38,693 nucleotides of DNA from Alphaproteobacteria bacterium (GTDB taxonomy: Bacteria; Pseudomonadota; Alphaproteobacteria; Rhizobiales; Aestuariivirgaceae), in contig JAGRLX010000180.1 in the NCBI GenBank assembly GCA_020441605.1, forward strand, positions 1 through 38,693, written 5' to 3'. This document shows, piece by piece, positions 8,864 through 17,444 of this stretch. A model generated the notes under the pieces. It was not told the origin of the DNA. It ran no database searches and saw only the letters and a list, made by a program, of their open reading frames with translations. Each line of letters begins with the position of its first letter. The stretch's first letter is position 1. Both the position numbers and the translations under genes were made by a program.

Positions 8864-9310
8864 ATGACATCAGCAGAAACCAAGGACCGGTCCAACCGTG
8901 ACCGCACCTATTCCATCACCGAACTATGTCGCGAGTTCGACGTAACCCCGCGGGCGCTGCGCTTTTACGAGCAGAAGGGACTTCTCCATCCGGCACGCCG
9001 GGGGTGGACGAGGCTCTTCAGCTACCGTGACCGGGCCCGCCTACAACTCATTTTGCGTGGAAAGAAGGTCGGCTTTGCTCTCGAAGAGATCAAGGAGATG
9101 CTCGATCTCTACAACCTGCGCGATGGCCAACTGACCCAGTTGCGGATCGCCTCCACCAAGATGCGAGAGCGCCTGGAAGCCTTGCGCAATCAGCGCGTCG
9201 AACTGGAAGAGGCCATCGCCGATCTGGAGCGTACCGTTGTCGTCGTCGACGGCATGCTCAAGGAGCGTGAAGCCGCCAGCAATACGACCAAGGTTGCTTC
9301 CGGCAGCTAA
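8864..9310 (+). CDS. MerR family transcriptional regulator
   Basis: This 148-residue DNA-binding protein has the MerR winged helix-turn-helix at residues about 16-50 (YSITELCREFDVTPRALRFY, then EQKGLL) and a dimerising coiled coil at about 90-140 rich in Arg, Glu and Leu. The effector region has no cysteine pair, so metal sensing of the MerR/CueR kind is unlikely. The N-terminal pattern resembles LiuR/PmtR-type MerR proteins of alphaproteobacteria. I chose the ATG at 8864, preceded by GGAG at 8853-8856; a TTG further upstream (8834) lacks support. An intrinsic terminator follows, so it is probably a separate transcript from nudC. Confidence 0.88.
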   Translation: MTSAETKDRSNRDRTYSITELCREFDVTPRALRFYEQKGLLHPARRGWTRLFSYRDRARLQLILRGKKVGFALEEIKEMLDLYNLRDGQLTQLRIASTKMRERLEALRNQRVELEEAIADLERTVVVVDGMLKEREAASNTTKVASGS

Positions 9311-9331
9311 CACGATCCCGCTTGCTGACGC

Positions 9332-9366
9332 AACGCGTCCGGACCAGCATGGCCGGACGCGTTTTC
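9332..9366 (+). terminator. Rho-independent terminator after the MerR gene
   Basis: AACGCGTCCGG (9332-9342) pairs with CCGGACGCGTT (9353-9363) in a perfect 11-bp stem. The 10-nt loop itself contains CCA/TGG that could extend pairing. TTTT (9362-9365) overlaps and follows the stem. It sits 21 bases past the merR stop and ends about 20 bases before nudC. Confidence 0.8.
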
Positions 9367-9384
9367 GTCTGAGAGGACCTCCAC

Positions 9385-10236
9385 ATGACACTGGCCTACG
9401 TCGGCAACCGGCTTGACCGCTGCGCCAATCTGCGCGGCAATTCCGAGTGGCTGGACGGTCAATGCCGGTCCGACAATGCCAAATTCGTGCGGATCGTGGG
9501 CGATCAAACCGTATTGCGCGATGGCAAGCTCGAAACCTCTCGGGTGGATGGCGCGGACCTATCTGTCTTTCTCGGGCTGGACGACAGTTCAACCCCGTGG
9601 TTTGCCTGCAAGACACCAGAGAAGGACGGCCTCGTCGGGCTTCGCGCCATTGCGATGGAGTGCCTGCTGAATGATGACGAAATCGGCATACTTGCCCAGG
9701 CTCGGTCACTGATCCATTGGCATGAAAGGCGGAGCTTCTGCTCGAATTGTGGCGGACGGAACGAACTGGCCGATGGGGGCTACAGGCGCCATTGTGAAGC
9801 CTGCGGCGCCGATCATTTCCCGCGCACCGATCCGGTCGTCATCATCGTGGTACGGCACGGCACCCATATACTCCTCGGCCGGCAAGCAGCCTGGGCGCCA
9901 GGAATGTATTCTGCCCTGGCTGGCTTCATGGAACCCGGCGAAACGATCGAAGACGCAGCGCGGCGCGAGGTTCACGAAGAAGCCGGGATCCGGGTCGGGG
10001 CGGTATGCTATGTGGCAAGCCAGCCATGGCCTTTTCCTGCGAGCCTGATGATCGGACTGATCGGTGAAGCGATGGACAGCACCATCCGTCTCGACGAGAA
10101 GGAGCTTGACGATGCCCGCTGGTTCAGTGCCGAGGACGCGCGGCTGATGCTGGACCGGCGCCATCCCGACGGGCTCTATGCGGCCAATCCGATGGCCATC
10201 GCCCACCATTTGGTGAGACTGGCGGTTGAGCGGTGA
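9385..10236 (+). CDS. nudC: NAD(H) pyrophosphatase NudC (Nudix hydrolase)
   Basis: This 283-residue enzyme hydrolyses NAD(H) to NMN(H) and AMP; family members also remove NAD caps from RNA. A zinc ribbon is formed by C119-x2-C122 and C137-x2-C140. The Nudix box starts at Gly180, with Glu186 and REVHEEAG at 194-201, and fits Gx5Ex7REUxEExGU exactly. SQPWPFPAS (212-220) is the NudC-specific signature downstream of the box that separates it from other Nudix enzymes. The start is supported by GAGAGGA (9371-9377). It converges on pheA, leaving 32 bases between stops. Confidence 0.95.
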   Translation: MTLAYVGNRLDRCANLRGNSEWLDGQCRSDNAKFVRIVGDQTVLRDGKLETSRVDGADLSVFLGLDDSSTPWFACKTPEKDGLVGLRAIAMECLLNDDEIGILAQARSLIHWHERRSFCSNCGGRNELADGGYRRHCEACGADHFPRTDPVVIIVVRHGTHILLGRQAAWAPGMYSALAGFMEPGETIEDAARREVHEEAGIRVGAVCYVASQPWPFPASLMIGLIGEAMDSTIRLDEKELDDARWFSAEDARLMLDRRHPDGLYAANPMAIAHHLVRLAVER

Positions 10237-10268
10237 TCAGACTGGCGGCAGCCGGCAAGTCTGCGGCG

Positions 10269-11129
10269 TCAGGCCGGCATCATGCGGCGGGCAATCTCGG
10301 CACGGAAGGGTGATGCCCGGTAGGTGCCAAGAATGCGCAGATAGCTCGAGAAGAATTCAAGCTCTTCGAGGGCGAGGCGCACATTGCGCTCGGCCGGATG
10401 GCCCTCGATATCGGCATAGAATTGGGTGGCCGAGAACTGACCTTCGAGCTGATAGGATTCGAGCTTGGTCATGTTCACGCCATTGGTGGCAAACCCGCCC
10501 ATCGCCTTGTAGAGGGCGGCCGGCACGTTTCGAACCCGGAATACGAAAGTCGTCATCACGGAGTGCCCATCGGCTGCGGCATCCTGGGGTTCGGGTGAGA
10601 GGATCACGAACCGCGTGGTATTGTGCGCTTCATCCTCGATATTCTCGCGGATGACCTTAAGCCCATAGATTTCGGCGGCAAGACGGGTGGCAATCGCGGC
10701 CCGCGACGAATCGCGCGACTGGGACAGTTCCCTCGCAGCTCCTGCGGTATCGGCCGCGACGACCGGTTTGACTCCCAATTCACGGATGATGTTGCGGCAC
10801 TGGCCGAGAGCGTGAACATGACTATGAACGGTCTTGATCCGGGCCGGATCGGCCTCCGGCACGATCATCAACTGGTGATGGACAGGTAGGAAATGCTCGC
10901 CAATAATGTGCAGGTTGGAGCGCGGCAATAGGTGATGGATATCGGCAACGCGCCCGGCTACGGAGTTATCGATCGGGATCATGGCGAGCTGCGCTTCGCC
11001 ATCCTGGACAGCCTGGAACGCATCTTCGAACGTACCGCAGGAATGCGGTTCGCAGGACGGGTAGACCTCCAGACAGGCAATATGGGAGTTGGCGCCGGGT
11101 TCGCCCTGGTAGGCGATCTTCAGTGTCAT
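10269..11129 (-). CDS. pheA: Prephenate dehydratase (monofunctional)
   Basis: This 286-residue enzyme converts prephenate to phenylpyruvate in phenylalanine biosynthesis. The catalytic domain (about 3-180) shows YQGEPGANS, PIDNSVAG (usually PIENS; the Asp is conservative) and the TTRF motif (171-174) needed for catalysis. A C-terminal ACT domain (about 190-280; GVNMTKLESY) should bind Phe for feedback control. There is no chorismate mutase domain, as is usual in alphaproteobacteria. Its start overlaps the kdsB stop by an ATGA-type junction, so the two are translationally coupled in a kdsB-pheA operon. Confidence 0.95.
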   Translation of the reverse strand: MTLKIAYQGEPGANSHIACLEVYPSCEPHSCGTFEDAFQAVQDGEAQLAMIPIDNSVAGRVADIHHLLPRSNLHIIGEHFLPVHHQLMIVPEADPARIKTVHSHVHALGQCRNIIRELGVKPVVAADTAGAARELSQSRDSSRAAIATRLAAEIYGLKVIRENIEDEAHNTTRFVILSPEPQDAAADGHSVMTTFVFRVRNVPAALYKAMGGFATNGVNMTKLESYQLEGQFSATQFYADIEGHPAERNVRLALEELEFFSSYLRILGTYRASPFRAEIARRMMPA

Positions 11130-11875
11130 GCGGGGGTCCTCAGGAGCTTGCGTGCAGTTTCAAGGTCGCCAGGCGTGTCGACACCAAGCGGCACGGAGTC
11201 GACGCTGACAACCACGATACGCATGCCATTATCAAGGGCGCGCATCTGTTCGAGCTTGCGGGCCTCTTCATGCGCCGATATCGGCAGGCTGACAAATCTC
11301 TCGAGCGTGGCGCGGCGGTAGGCGTAGACTCCGATGTGGTGCCAGTAGGGTGGGGTATGGTCCGGACGAATCTCGCGGACGAAGTCGCGAGCGAAAGCGA
11401 CTTCCCGACCCTCGTTGAGGGGTGCAATCGCCTTCACGATATTGCGGTTTAAGGCGTCGCCTTCGGTGCTGATAGGCGCGGCGATGGTCGAAATATCAGC
11501 TTTCTCGTTCACGAGGCCCGCCAGACAGCGGCGGATCGCCAGCGCATCGATCGTCGGGAGGTCACCCTGGAGATTGACAACAAAGCGGAAGCGGCCGCCA
11601 GGATCGCGTAACCGGAGGGCTTCCGCCACGCGGTCGGACCCGGAGGGATGAGATGGATCGGTTGCAATTGCATCACCGCCGTGGGCCCGTATCGCATCGG
11701 CGATCTCGGTCTCTGCTGCGGCCACCAGAACCTGGCCGATATTGGCCTCCAGCGCCCGTTTCCAGACGTGGACAATCATCGGAAGCCCGTTAATATCGGC
11801 GAGGGGCTTTCCCGGCAATCGCGTGGCAGCCATCCTGGAGGGGATGACGATGATGGTATTCTGGTTTTCGATCAT
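11126..11875 (-). CDS. kdsB: 3-deoxy-manno-octulosonate cytidylyltransferase
   Basis: This 249-residue enzyme activates KDO with CTP to CMP-KDO for the lipopolysaccharide inner core. The N terminus has the nucleotide-binding signature PSRMAATRLPGKPL (about 12-25), and later segments such as NLQGDLPTID and HHIGVYAYRR are typical of KdsB. Length is normal. It is the first gene of the kdsB-pheA pair and diverges from the cytochrome c gene across 114 bases, which must hold both promoters. No strong Shine-Dalgarno sequence precedes the ATG. Confidence 0.95.
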   Translation of the reverse strand: MIENQNTIIVIPSRMAATRLPGKPLADINGLPMIVHVWKRALEANIGQVLVAAAETEIADAIRAHGGDAIATDPSHPSGSDRVAEALRLRDPGGRFRFVVNLQGDLPTIDALAIRRCLAGLVNEKADISTIAAPISTEGDALNRNIVKAIAPLNEGREVAFARDFVREIRPDHTPPYWHHIGVYAYRRATLERFVSLPISAHEEARKLEQMRALDNGMRIVVVSVDSVPLGVDTPGDLETARKLLRTPA

Positions 11876-11989
11876 GGATTTAGGCGAAAGCGCGGCAAAT
11901 TGCTCAATAAGCTCTTATACGTATTGCGGTTGGGATGAGAAACAATTAGTTTCCGCGCCCATTCAGGGGTTTCAGGGTTATTTCCTCAC

Positions 11990-12541
11990 ATGAGCAGCAG
12001 CTTTGAATTCAACAAGATGGCTGGCGCAGTTCTCGGGACTGCGCTGATGGTCTTCGGCCTGCACAGCCTGGCTGGCATTGTCTACCACCCGGAGACGCCG
12101 GAAAAGCCGGGGTTCGCTGTCGAGGTCGCCGAAGCGGGCGGCGACCATGGCGGAGGTGGCGGCGAGGAAGTGGCCGCCGTATCGCTGGGGACGCTCCTTG
12201 CATCGGCTGACCCCGCCAAGGGGGAAGCGGGCGTGAAAGCCTGCGCTGCTTGCCATGACTTCTCCAAAGGCGGCCCAAACAAGACGGGACCCAACCTGTG
12301 GGGCGTTGTGGGCCGGAATCATGGCAGTCACGAAGGCTTTGCCTATTCGGACGCCATGAAGGCCAAGTCGGGTGAGCCCTGGACTTATGAAGCTCTGAAC
12401 GACTTCATCAAGGCGCCGAAGGAAGCCGTGCCAGGCAACAAGATGGCCTTCGGTGGCGTGAAGAAGGATCAGGCGCGGGCCGATATTCTGGCGTATCTGG
12501 CAACCCTGTCCGACTCTCCGCTGCCTTTCCCCGCCCCGTAA
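11990..12541 (+). CDS. Membrane-anchored cytochrome c (CycM/c552-like)
   Basis: This 183-residue class I c-type cytochrome is expected to carry electrons from the bc1 complex to a terminal oxidase. It has an uncleaved N-terminal anchor (about 9-31), a Gly/His-rich linker (HGGGGGEE, 53-60), one haem motif C85-A-A-C88-H89, and Met152 in GNKMAFGG as the likely distal ligand. This layout matches CycM of Bradyrhizobium. Location next to kdsB and pheA is common in rhizobial relatives. A strong terminator follows, so it is probably monocistronic. Confidence 0.92.
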   Translation: MSSSFEFNKMAGAVLGTALMVFGLHSLAGIVYHPETPEKPGFAVEVAEAGGDHGGGGGEEVAAVSLGTLLASADPAKGEAGVKACAACHDFSKGGPNKTGPNLWGVVGRNHGSHEGFAYSDAMKAKSGEPWTYEALNDFIKAPKEAVPGNKMAFGGVKKDQARADILAYLATLSDSPLPFPAP

Positions 12542-12566
12542 ACGCCGCAAAGCTTTTCAAGATTTC

Positions 12567-12600
12567 ACACCGGCAAGTTTCTTGCCGGTGTTTTGATTTG
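12567..12600 (+). terminator. Rho-independent terminator after the cytochrome c gene
   Basis: ACACCGGCAAG (12567-12577) pairs perfectly with CTTGCCGGTGT (12581-12591) around a TTT loop, followed by TTTGATTTG. It is the best intrinsic terminator in the window, 26 bases past the stop codon, and separates the cytochrome gene from the yej operon. Confidence 0.93.
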
Positions 12601-12652
12601 TGCCGGCACTTGTTTAAGTTCGGAGTCGAATCATCTTCGGAGTGCCTGACCC

Positions 12653-14512
12653 ATGCCTTTCAGCCGCCGCTCACTCCTGAAACTCGCCGGACTTTCGCCG
12701 CTGGCAAAGCTCGCCGGCATCCAGATCGCGCGGGCCGATGATCGCGACTTCCGCCATGCTCTGACGCTCTTCGATGACATCAAATATGGTCCTGACTTCA
12801 TACATTTCGACTATGTGAACCCGGATGCGCCAAAGGGCGGTCGGGTGAGGTTTGGCATCGTTGGGTCCTTCGATAGCCTCAACCCTTATACGTTCAAAGG
12901 CGAAGCCGGCGTGGCCGTCAGCAATGAGAACCTGCTGACATCCTCACTCGACGAGCCATCCACCGAATATGGCCTGGTGGCCAGCGAAGTGTGGCATCCT
13001 GAGGATCGTTCCCTTGTCGTCTATCGGCTGCGGCCTGAAGCACGTTTTCATGACGGTAAACCGGTAACGCCGGACGATGTGATCTGGAGCATGCAGGCGC
13101 TGAAGGAGGCCCACCCATCCTATAACTTCTACTACAAGAACGTGCAGAAGGCCGAGCAGACCGGCGAGCATGAGGTCACTTTCACATTCACCGAGAAGGG
13201 CAATCGTGAACTGCCACTGATCACCGGGCAGCTACCGGTGCTCCCCAAGCACTGGTGGACGGCTAAAGATGAGAAGGGCCGGCAACGCGACATTCGTGAG
13301 ACGACGCTGGAAGTTCCGCTCGGGTCAGGAAGCTATGTTGCGACCGAAGTCCGGCCAGGTGTCTCGATCAAGATGAAGCGGGTACCCGACTACTGGGGCA
13401 AAGACTTACCGGTCAGCCGCGGAACCGACAATTTCGATGAGATCGAGTATATCTATTTTCGCGATGCCAACGTGGCTTTCGAGGCTTTCAAGGGCGATCA
13501 GTATGACTGGCGGCTGGAGAACTCTTCAAAGATGTGGGCCACCGGATACGACTTTCCGGCTGTCCGGGATGGGCGGGTGGTCAAGGAGGACATCCAGCTG
13601 CAACAGGTCGAAGGCATGCAATGCTGGGCGATGAATATCCGCCGCGCGAAATTCCAGGATGTCCGGGTACGGGAGGCACTCAATTTCGCCTTTGACTTCG
13701 AATGGTCCAATACCAACTTGTTCTATGGGCAATATGCGCGGTCTCGCAGCTACTTCAACAATTCGGACATGGAGGCGAAGGGCCTGCCGTCCAAGGAGGA
13801 GCTGGCGATTCTCGAGCCGCTGAGGGACCAGTTGCCGGAAGAAGTCTTCACTAAAGAGTATGCGCCACCATTGAACGATACCCCACAAAACCGGCGCAAG
13901 AATCTGCGGCAGGCGACCATGCTCCTCGATGCTGCGGGGTGGAAGGTCACGCAGGAGGGCGGCAAGTCGATTCTCAAGAATGGCAATGGCGAGGGGCTGG
14001 ACATCGAGTTCCTGCTCGATTCGCCGTTGTTTGAGCGTATCGCGCTGCCCTACAAGCAGCAGTTGGAGTTACTCGGCATCAACGTGACGGTAAAGACGGT
14101 GGACAGCGCTCAATATGAACGACAGGTCCAGACCTTCGATTACGATATCGTCGTCGGAAACTGGCCGCAGTCACTGTCGCCAGGCAACGAACAACGCAAT
14201 TTTTGGTCAAGTGATTCCGCCGACCGCAATGGCAGCCGCAATCTCGTAGGTATCAAGAACCCAGCCATCGACAAGCTCGTCGAGACGGTGATCTTCGCAC
14301 CTGATCGGCAAGCGCTTATCATCGCCTGCCGGGCACTTGACCGCGCACTCATCTGGAATCATTACGTGGTTCCGATGTGGTACATCGCCTATGAGCGGAC
14401 CGCTCGCTGGGACCGCTTCGGTCGGCCGCCGATACTGCCCATCCTGTCAACGGGATTCCCGACCGTCTGGTGGTGGGATGAGGAGAAGGCCAGGAAGGTA
14501 GCAACCAAGTGA
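12653..14512 (+). CDS. yejA: YejA-like oligopeptide ABC transporter binding protein (first copy)
   Basis: This 619-residue extracellular solute-binding protein (family 5) of a Yej-type importer binds peptides in the periplasm; relatives handle microcin C, antimicrobial peptides or muropeptides. The N terminus SRRSLLKLAGL is a twin-arginine-type signal, with cleavage likely after IARA (about residue 28). HFDYVNPDAPKGG just after the signal is a YejA hallmark shared with the next gene. The C terminus PTVWWWDEEKA is also typical. It is the first gene of an eight-gene run; the 61 bases after the upstream terminator must hold the promoter. Two adjacent GANTC sites lie there (12623-12632). Confidence 0.9.
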   Translation: MPFSRRSLLKLAGLSPLAKLAGIQIARADDRDFRHALTLFDDIKYGPDFIHFDYVNPDAPKGGRVRFGIVGSFDSLNPYTFKGEAGVAVSNENLLTSSLDEPSTEYGLVASEVWHPEDRSLVVYRLRPEARFHDGKPVTPDDVIWSMQALKEAHPSYNFYYKNVQKAEQTGEHEVTFTFTEKGNRELPLITGQLPVLPKHWWTAKDEKGRQRDIRETTLEVPLGSGSYVATEVRPGVSIKMKRVPDYWGKDLPVSRGTDNFDEIEYIYFRDANVAFEAFKGDQYDWRLENSSKMWATGYDFPAVRDGRVVKEDIQLQQVEGMQCWAMNIRRAKFQDVRVREALNFAFDFEWSNTNLFYGQYARSRSYFNNSDMEAKGLPSKEELAILEPLRDQLPEEVFTKEYAPPLNDTPQNRRKNLRQATMLLDAAGWKVTQEGGKSILKNGNGEGLDIEFLLDSPLFERIALPYKQQLELLGINVTVKTVDSAQYERQVQTFDYDIVVGNWPQSLSPGNEQRNFWSSDSADRNGSRNLVGIKNPAIDKLVETVIFAPDRQALIIACRALDRALIWNHYVVPMWYIAYERTARWDRFGRPPILPILSTGFPTVWWWDEEKARKVATK

Positions 14513-16323
14513 TCCGGCCGGGACTTGCTCTTGCTGTCGTGTTGATCGGCGCGACGGCAGCCATGGCGGCTCCACGCCATGGTCTCTCGGTCTTTGGTAC
14601 GCTCAAATATTCCGAAAACTTTCAGCACTTCGACTATGTAAACCCCGACGCGCCGAAGGGTGGCAAGATGTCGCTCATCGGGCCGGTGCCGCGGGAGACT
14701 TTCGACAGCTTCAACGGCTACATCCTGCGTGGCGATCCGGTTCAGGGTTTCGAATTGATGTTCGATTCGCTGATGGCACGGGCCATGGACGAACCCGATG
14801 CGGTCTATGGGTTGGTGGCTCGATCCGCGGATGTCGCCGACGACCGCATGAGCGTGACATTCGCGCTGCGCCCCGAAGCGGCGTTCGCCGACGGCACGCC
14901 ACTCACGGCGGATGACGTCTGTGACAGTTTCCGACTGCTGTCGACCGAAGGAAACGAGCGCATCAAGATTACCATTCGCGATGTCACGTCATGCGACATC
15001 CTGGGGCCGCACGAAGTCCGCTATCGTTTCCATGGCAAGAAGACCCGCGATCTTCCCCTCACCATTGCCGAATTGCCGATCTTCTCGAAAGCCTACTACA
15101 GCAAGGTCGATTTCGCGAAATCGACCCTGGAGCCGCCGCTCGGGTCCGGTCCCTACAAAGTCAGGGACTTCAAGCCCGGTCAGTATGTCGCCTATGTGCG
15201 GCGGACGGACTACTGGGCCCGCAATCTACCGGTCAATGCAGGTCGCTTCAATTTCGACGAAGTTCGCTTCGAGTATTTTCGCGAGAGAACCGCCGGACTC
15301 GAAGCCTTGAAGACCGGCATTCTGGATCTCCGGGAGGAATACACGTCCCGCGACTGGGCGACGGCCTATGATTTTCCCGCACGGCGCGATGGGCGAGTGA
15401 TCCAGGAGGTGCTCCCCGACGAGACCCCGTCCGGGGCCCAGGGATTCTTCTTCAATCTGCGAAGAGACAAATTCCACGACGTCCGGGTTCGGAAGGCACT
15501 CAATCTCGCCTTCGATTTCGAGTGGTCCAATGCCAATCTCTTCTATGGGCTGTATAGGCGGACCGAAAGCTTTTTCGAGCTTTCGCCACTCAAGGCCGAG
15601 GGACCGCCTTCGGACGCTGAACTGGTCCTACTCTCGCCTTATCGCGACACAATTTCCCCCGAGGTCTTCGACATTCCGGAACCACAACCCGTCAGTGACG
15701 GATCGGGACAGGATCGCAAGCTGCTGCGGCGAGCGTCGCAGTTGCTCGACGATGCCGGTTGGACGACGGAGGGCTCAGAACGGCGCAACAGCCGCGGCGA
15801 AACGCTGAGTATAGAGTTCCTGATCGATAGCCCGGTCTTCGAGCGGATCATCGCTCCCTATGTGAAGAACCTTAGGCTCTTGGGAATCGACGCAGCCATC
15901 CGCAGCGTCGATGAAGCGCAATATCAGTCGCGCATCAAGAGCTTCGACTACGACATCGTCTCCAGCCGCTTTGCGACAGGGTTGACGCCGGGCGACAGCC
16001 TCAGGATCTTCTTCGGATCTGCCTCGGCCAATGCGCCTGGCAGCTACAACATGTCCGGTATCGCATCACCAGAACTCGACGCACTCATCGATCACATCGT
16101 CGGCGCGGAAAACCGGGAAGACCTCGAGGTGGCCGGGCGAGCGCTCGACCGGGTGCTGCGAGCAGCCCATTTCTGGGTGCCCAACTGGCACAAAGGGAGT
16201 CACTGGATTGCCTATTGGGACAAGTTCGGCAGGCCGTCGACTAAACCAAAATACGACCGTGGCATCGTCGATACCTGGTGGTATGACGAGGTCAAGGCCG
16301 CGCGAATCGCACAAGGAAACTGA
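14509..16323 (+). CDS. yejA: YejA-like oligopeptide ABC transporter binding protein (second copy)
   Basis: This second family 5 binding protein has 604 residues and is homologous throughout to its neighbour (shared HFDYVNPDAPKGGK, FEWSNANLFYG, DTWWYDE). It starts at a GTG overlapping the upstream stop (GTGA), so translation is coupled. Its signal is a plain Sec type (MIRPGLALAVVLIGATAAMA), unlike the twin-arginine signal of copy one. Different export routes and diverged sequences suggest two ligand specificities feeding one YejB/YejE channel. Tandem yejA genes are known in Rhizobiales. Confidence 0.9.
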   Translation: MIRPGLALAVVLIGATAAMAAPRHGLSVFGTLKYSENFQHFDYVNPDAPKGGKMSLIGPVPRETFDSFNGYILRGDPVQGFELMFDSLMARAMDEPDAVYGLVARSADVADDRMSVTFALRPEAAFADGTPLTADDVCDSFRLLSTEGNERIKITIRDVTSCDILGPHEVRYRFHGKKTRDLPLTIAELPIFSKAYYSKVDFAKSTLEPPLGSGPYKVRDFKPGQYVAYVRRTDYWARNLPVNAGRFNFDEVRFEYFRERTAGLEALKTGILDLREEYTSRDWATAYDFPARRDGRVIQEVLPDETPSGAQGFFFNLRRDKFHDVRVRKALNLAFDFEWSNANLFYGLYRRTESFFELSPLKAEGPPSDAELVLLSPYRDTISPEVFDIPEPQPVSDGSGQDRKLLRRASQLLDDAGWTTEGSERRNSRGETLSIEFLIDSPVFERIIAPYVKNLRLLGIDAAIRSVDEAQYQSRIKSFDYDIVSSRFATGLTPGDSLRIFFGSASANAPGSYNMSGIASPELDALIDHIVGAENREDLEVAGRALDRVLRAAHFWVPNWHKGSHWIAYWDKFGRPSTKPKYDRGIVDTWWYDEVKAARIAQGN

Positions 16324-16331
16324 CGTCATCC

Positions 16332-17441
16332 ATGGGCGCCTATATCCTGAAACGCATATTGCTGATGATACCGACCTTGTTCGGCATCATGCTGATGACT
16401 TTCGCTGTCATCCAGTTCGTTCCGGGCGGACCGGTGGAGCAGGTCATCGCCAAGATGCAGGGAACCGATTCCGATTCAACCGGCCGGATTAGCGGCAACA
16501 CCGGAAGCGAAGCCGGTGGCGGCAGCCAGGCGCCGGGCGGCAGCGATGCGACTACGTTCAAATACCGCGGCGCCCAGGGCCTTGACCCCGAATTCATCAA
16601 GTCTCTGGAGCGGCAATTCGGCTTCGACAGGCCCGCGCATGAGCGGTTCCTGCTGATGATTGGGAATTACCTGACCTTCAATTTCGGTGAAAGTTACTTC
16701 CGCGACCGCAGCGTGGTGAGCCTGATTGTCGAGAAGATGCCGGTATCCATTTCACTGGGTCTGTGGCTGACACTCATCCAGTATCTGGTGTCCATTCCGC
16801 TCGGCATCCGCAAGGCAGTGCATGACGGGTCCAATTTCGACATATGGACGTCGGGCGTCATCATCATCGGCTACGCCATCCCGAGCTTCATCCTGGCGAT
16901 CATGCTGATCGTGCTCTTTGCCGGCGGAAGCTACTTCAACTGGTTTCCGCTGCGGGGCCTCACCTCTGACAATTTCAGCCAGCTGAGTGTGTTGGGGAAG
17001 ATTGCCGACTATGCCTGGCATTTGGCGCTACCCCTCTTCGCTATGGGTATCGGCAGCTTCGCAACTATGACGATGCTGACCAAGAATTCGTTCCTGGACG
17101 AAATAAGGAAGCAGTATGTCACGACGGCGCGGGCCAAGGGCCTCACCGAGCGTCAGGTGCTCTATGGTCATGTTTTCCGGAATGCCATGCTGCTGGTGAT
17201 TTCCGGTTTTCCAGGCGCCTTCATCGGCGCCTTCTTTGCCGGCTCACTGCTGATTGAAACCATCTTCTCGCTCGATGGCCTGGGCTACCTGTTCTACAAG
17301 GCGGCTCTCGACCGCGATTATCCGATCGTCTTCGCCAACCTCTACATTTTCACATTGGTCGGCCTCGTTGTGCAGCTCATCTCCGATTTGACTTATACCT
17401 GGATCGATCCTCGTATCGATTTCGAAAAGCGGGACGTCTAG
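16332..17441 (+). CDS. yejB: Yej-type ABC transporter permease YejB
   Basis: This 369-residue inner-membrane permease is close to the length of E. coli YejB (364). The N terminus YILKRILLMIPTLFGIMLM is the first helix, followed by a long periplasmic insertion rich in Gly and Ser (about 50-80) that is typical of YejB rather than DppB. The EAA-type cytoplasmic loop TTARAKGLTERQVLYGHVFRN contacts the ATPase (only part quoted: ARAKGLTERQVLYGH). It lies 8 bases after the second yejA and 3 bases before yejE. Confidence 0.94.
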   Translation: MGAYILKRILLMIPTLFGIMLMTFAVIQFVPGGPVEQVIAKMQGTDSDSTGRISGNTGSEAGGGSQAPGGSDATTFKYRGAQGLDPEFIKSLERQFGFDRPAHERFLLMIGNYLTFNFGESYFRDRSVVSLIVEKMPVSISLGLWLTLIQYLVSIPLGIRKAVHDGSNFDIWTSGVIIIGYAIPSFILAIMLIVLFAGGSYFNWFPLRGLTSDNFSQLSVLGKIADYAWHLALPLFAMGIGSFATMTMLTKNSFLDEIRKQYVTTARAKGLTERQVLYGHVFRNAMLLVISGFPGAFIGAFFAGSLLIETIFSLDGLGYLFYKAALDRDYPIVFANLYIFTLVGLVVQLISDLTYTWIDPRIDFEKRDV

Positions 17442-17444
17442 GCG

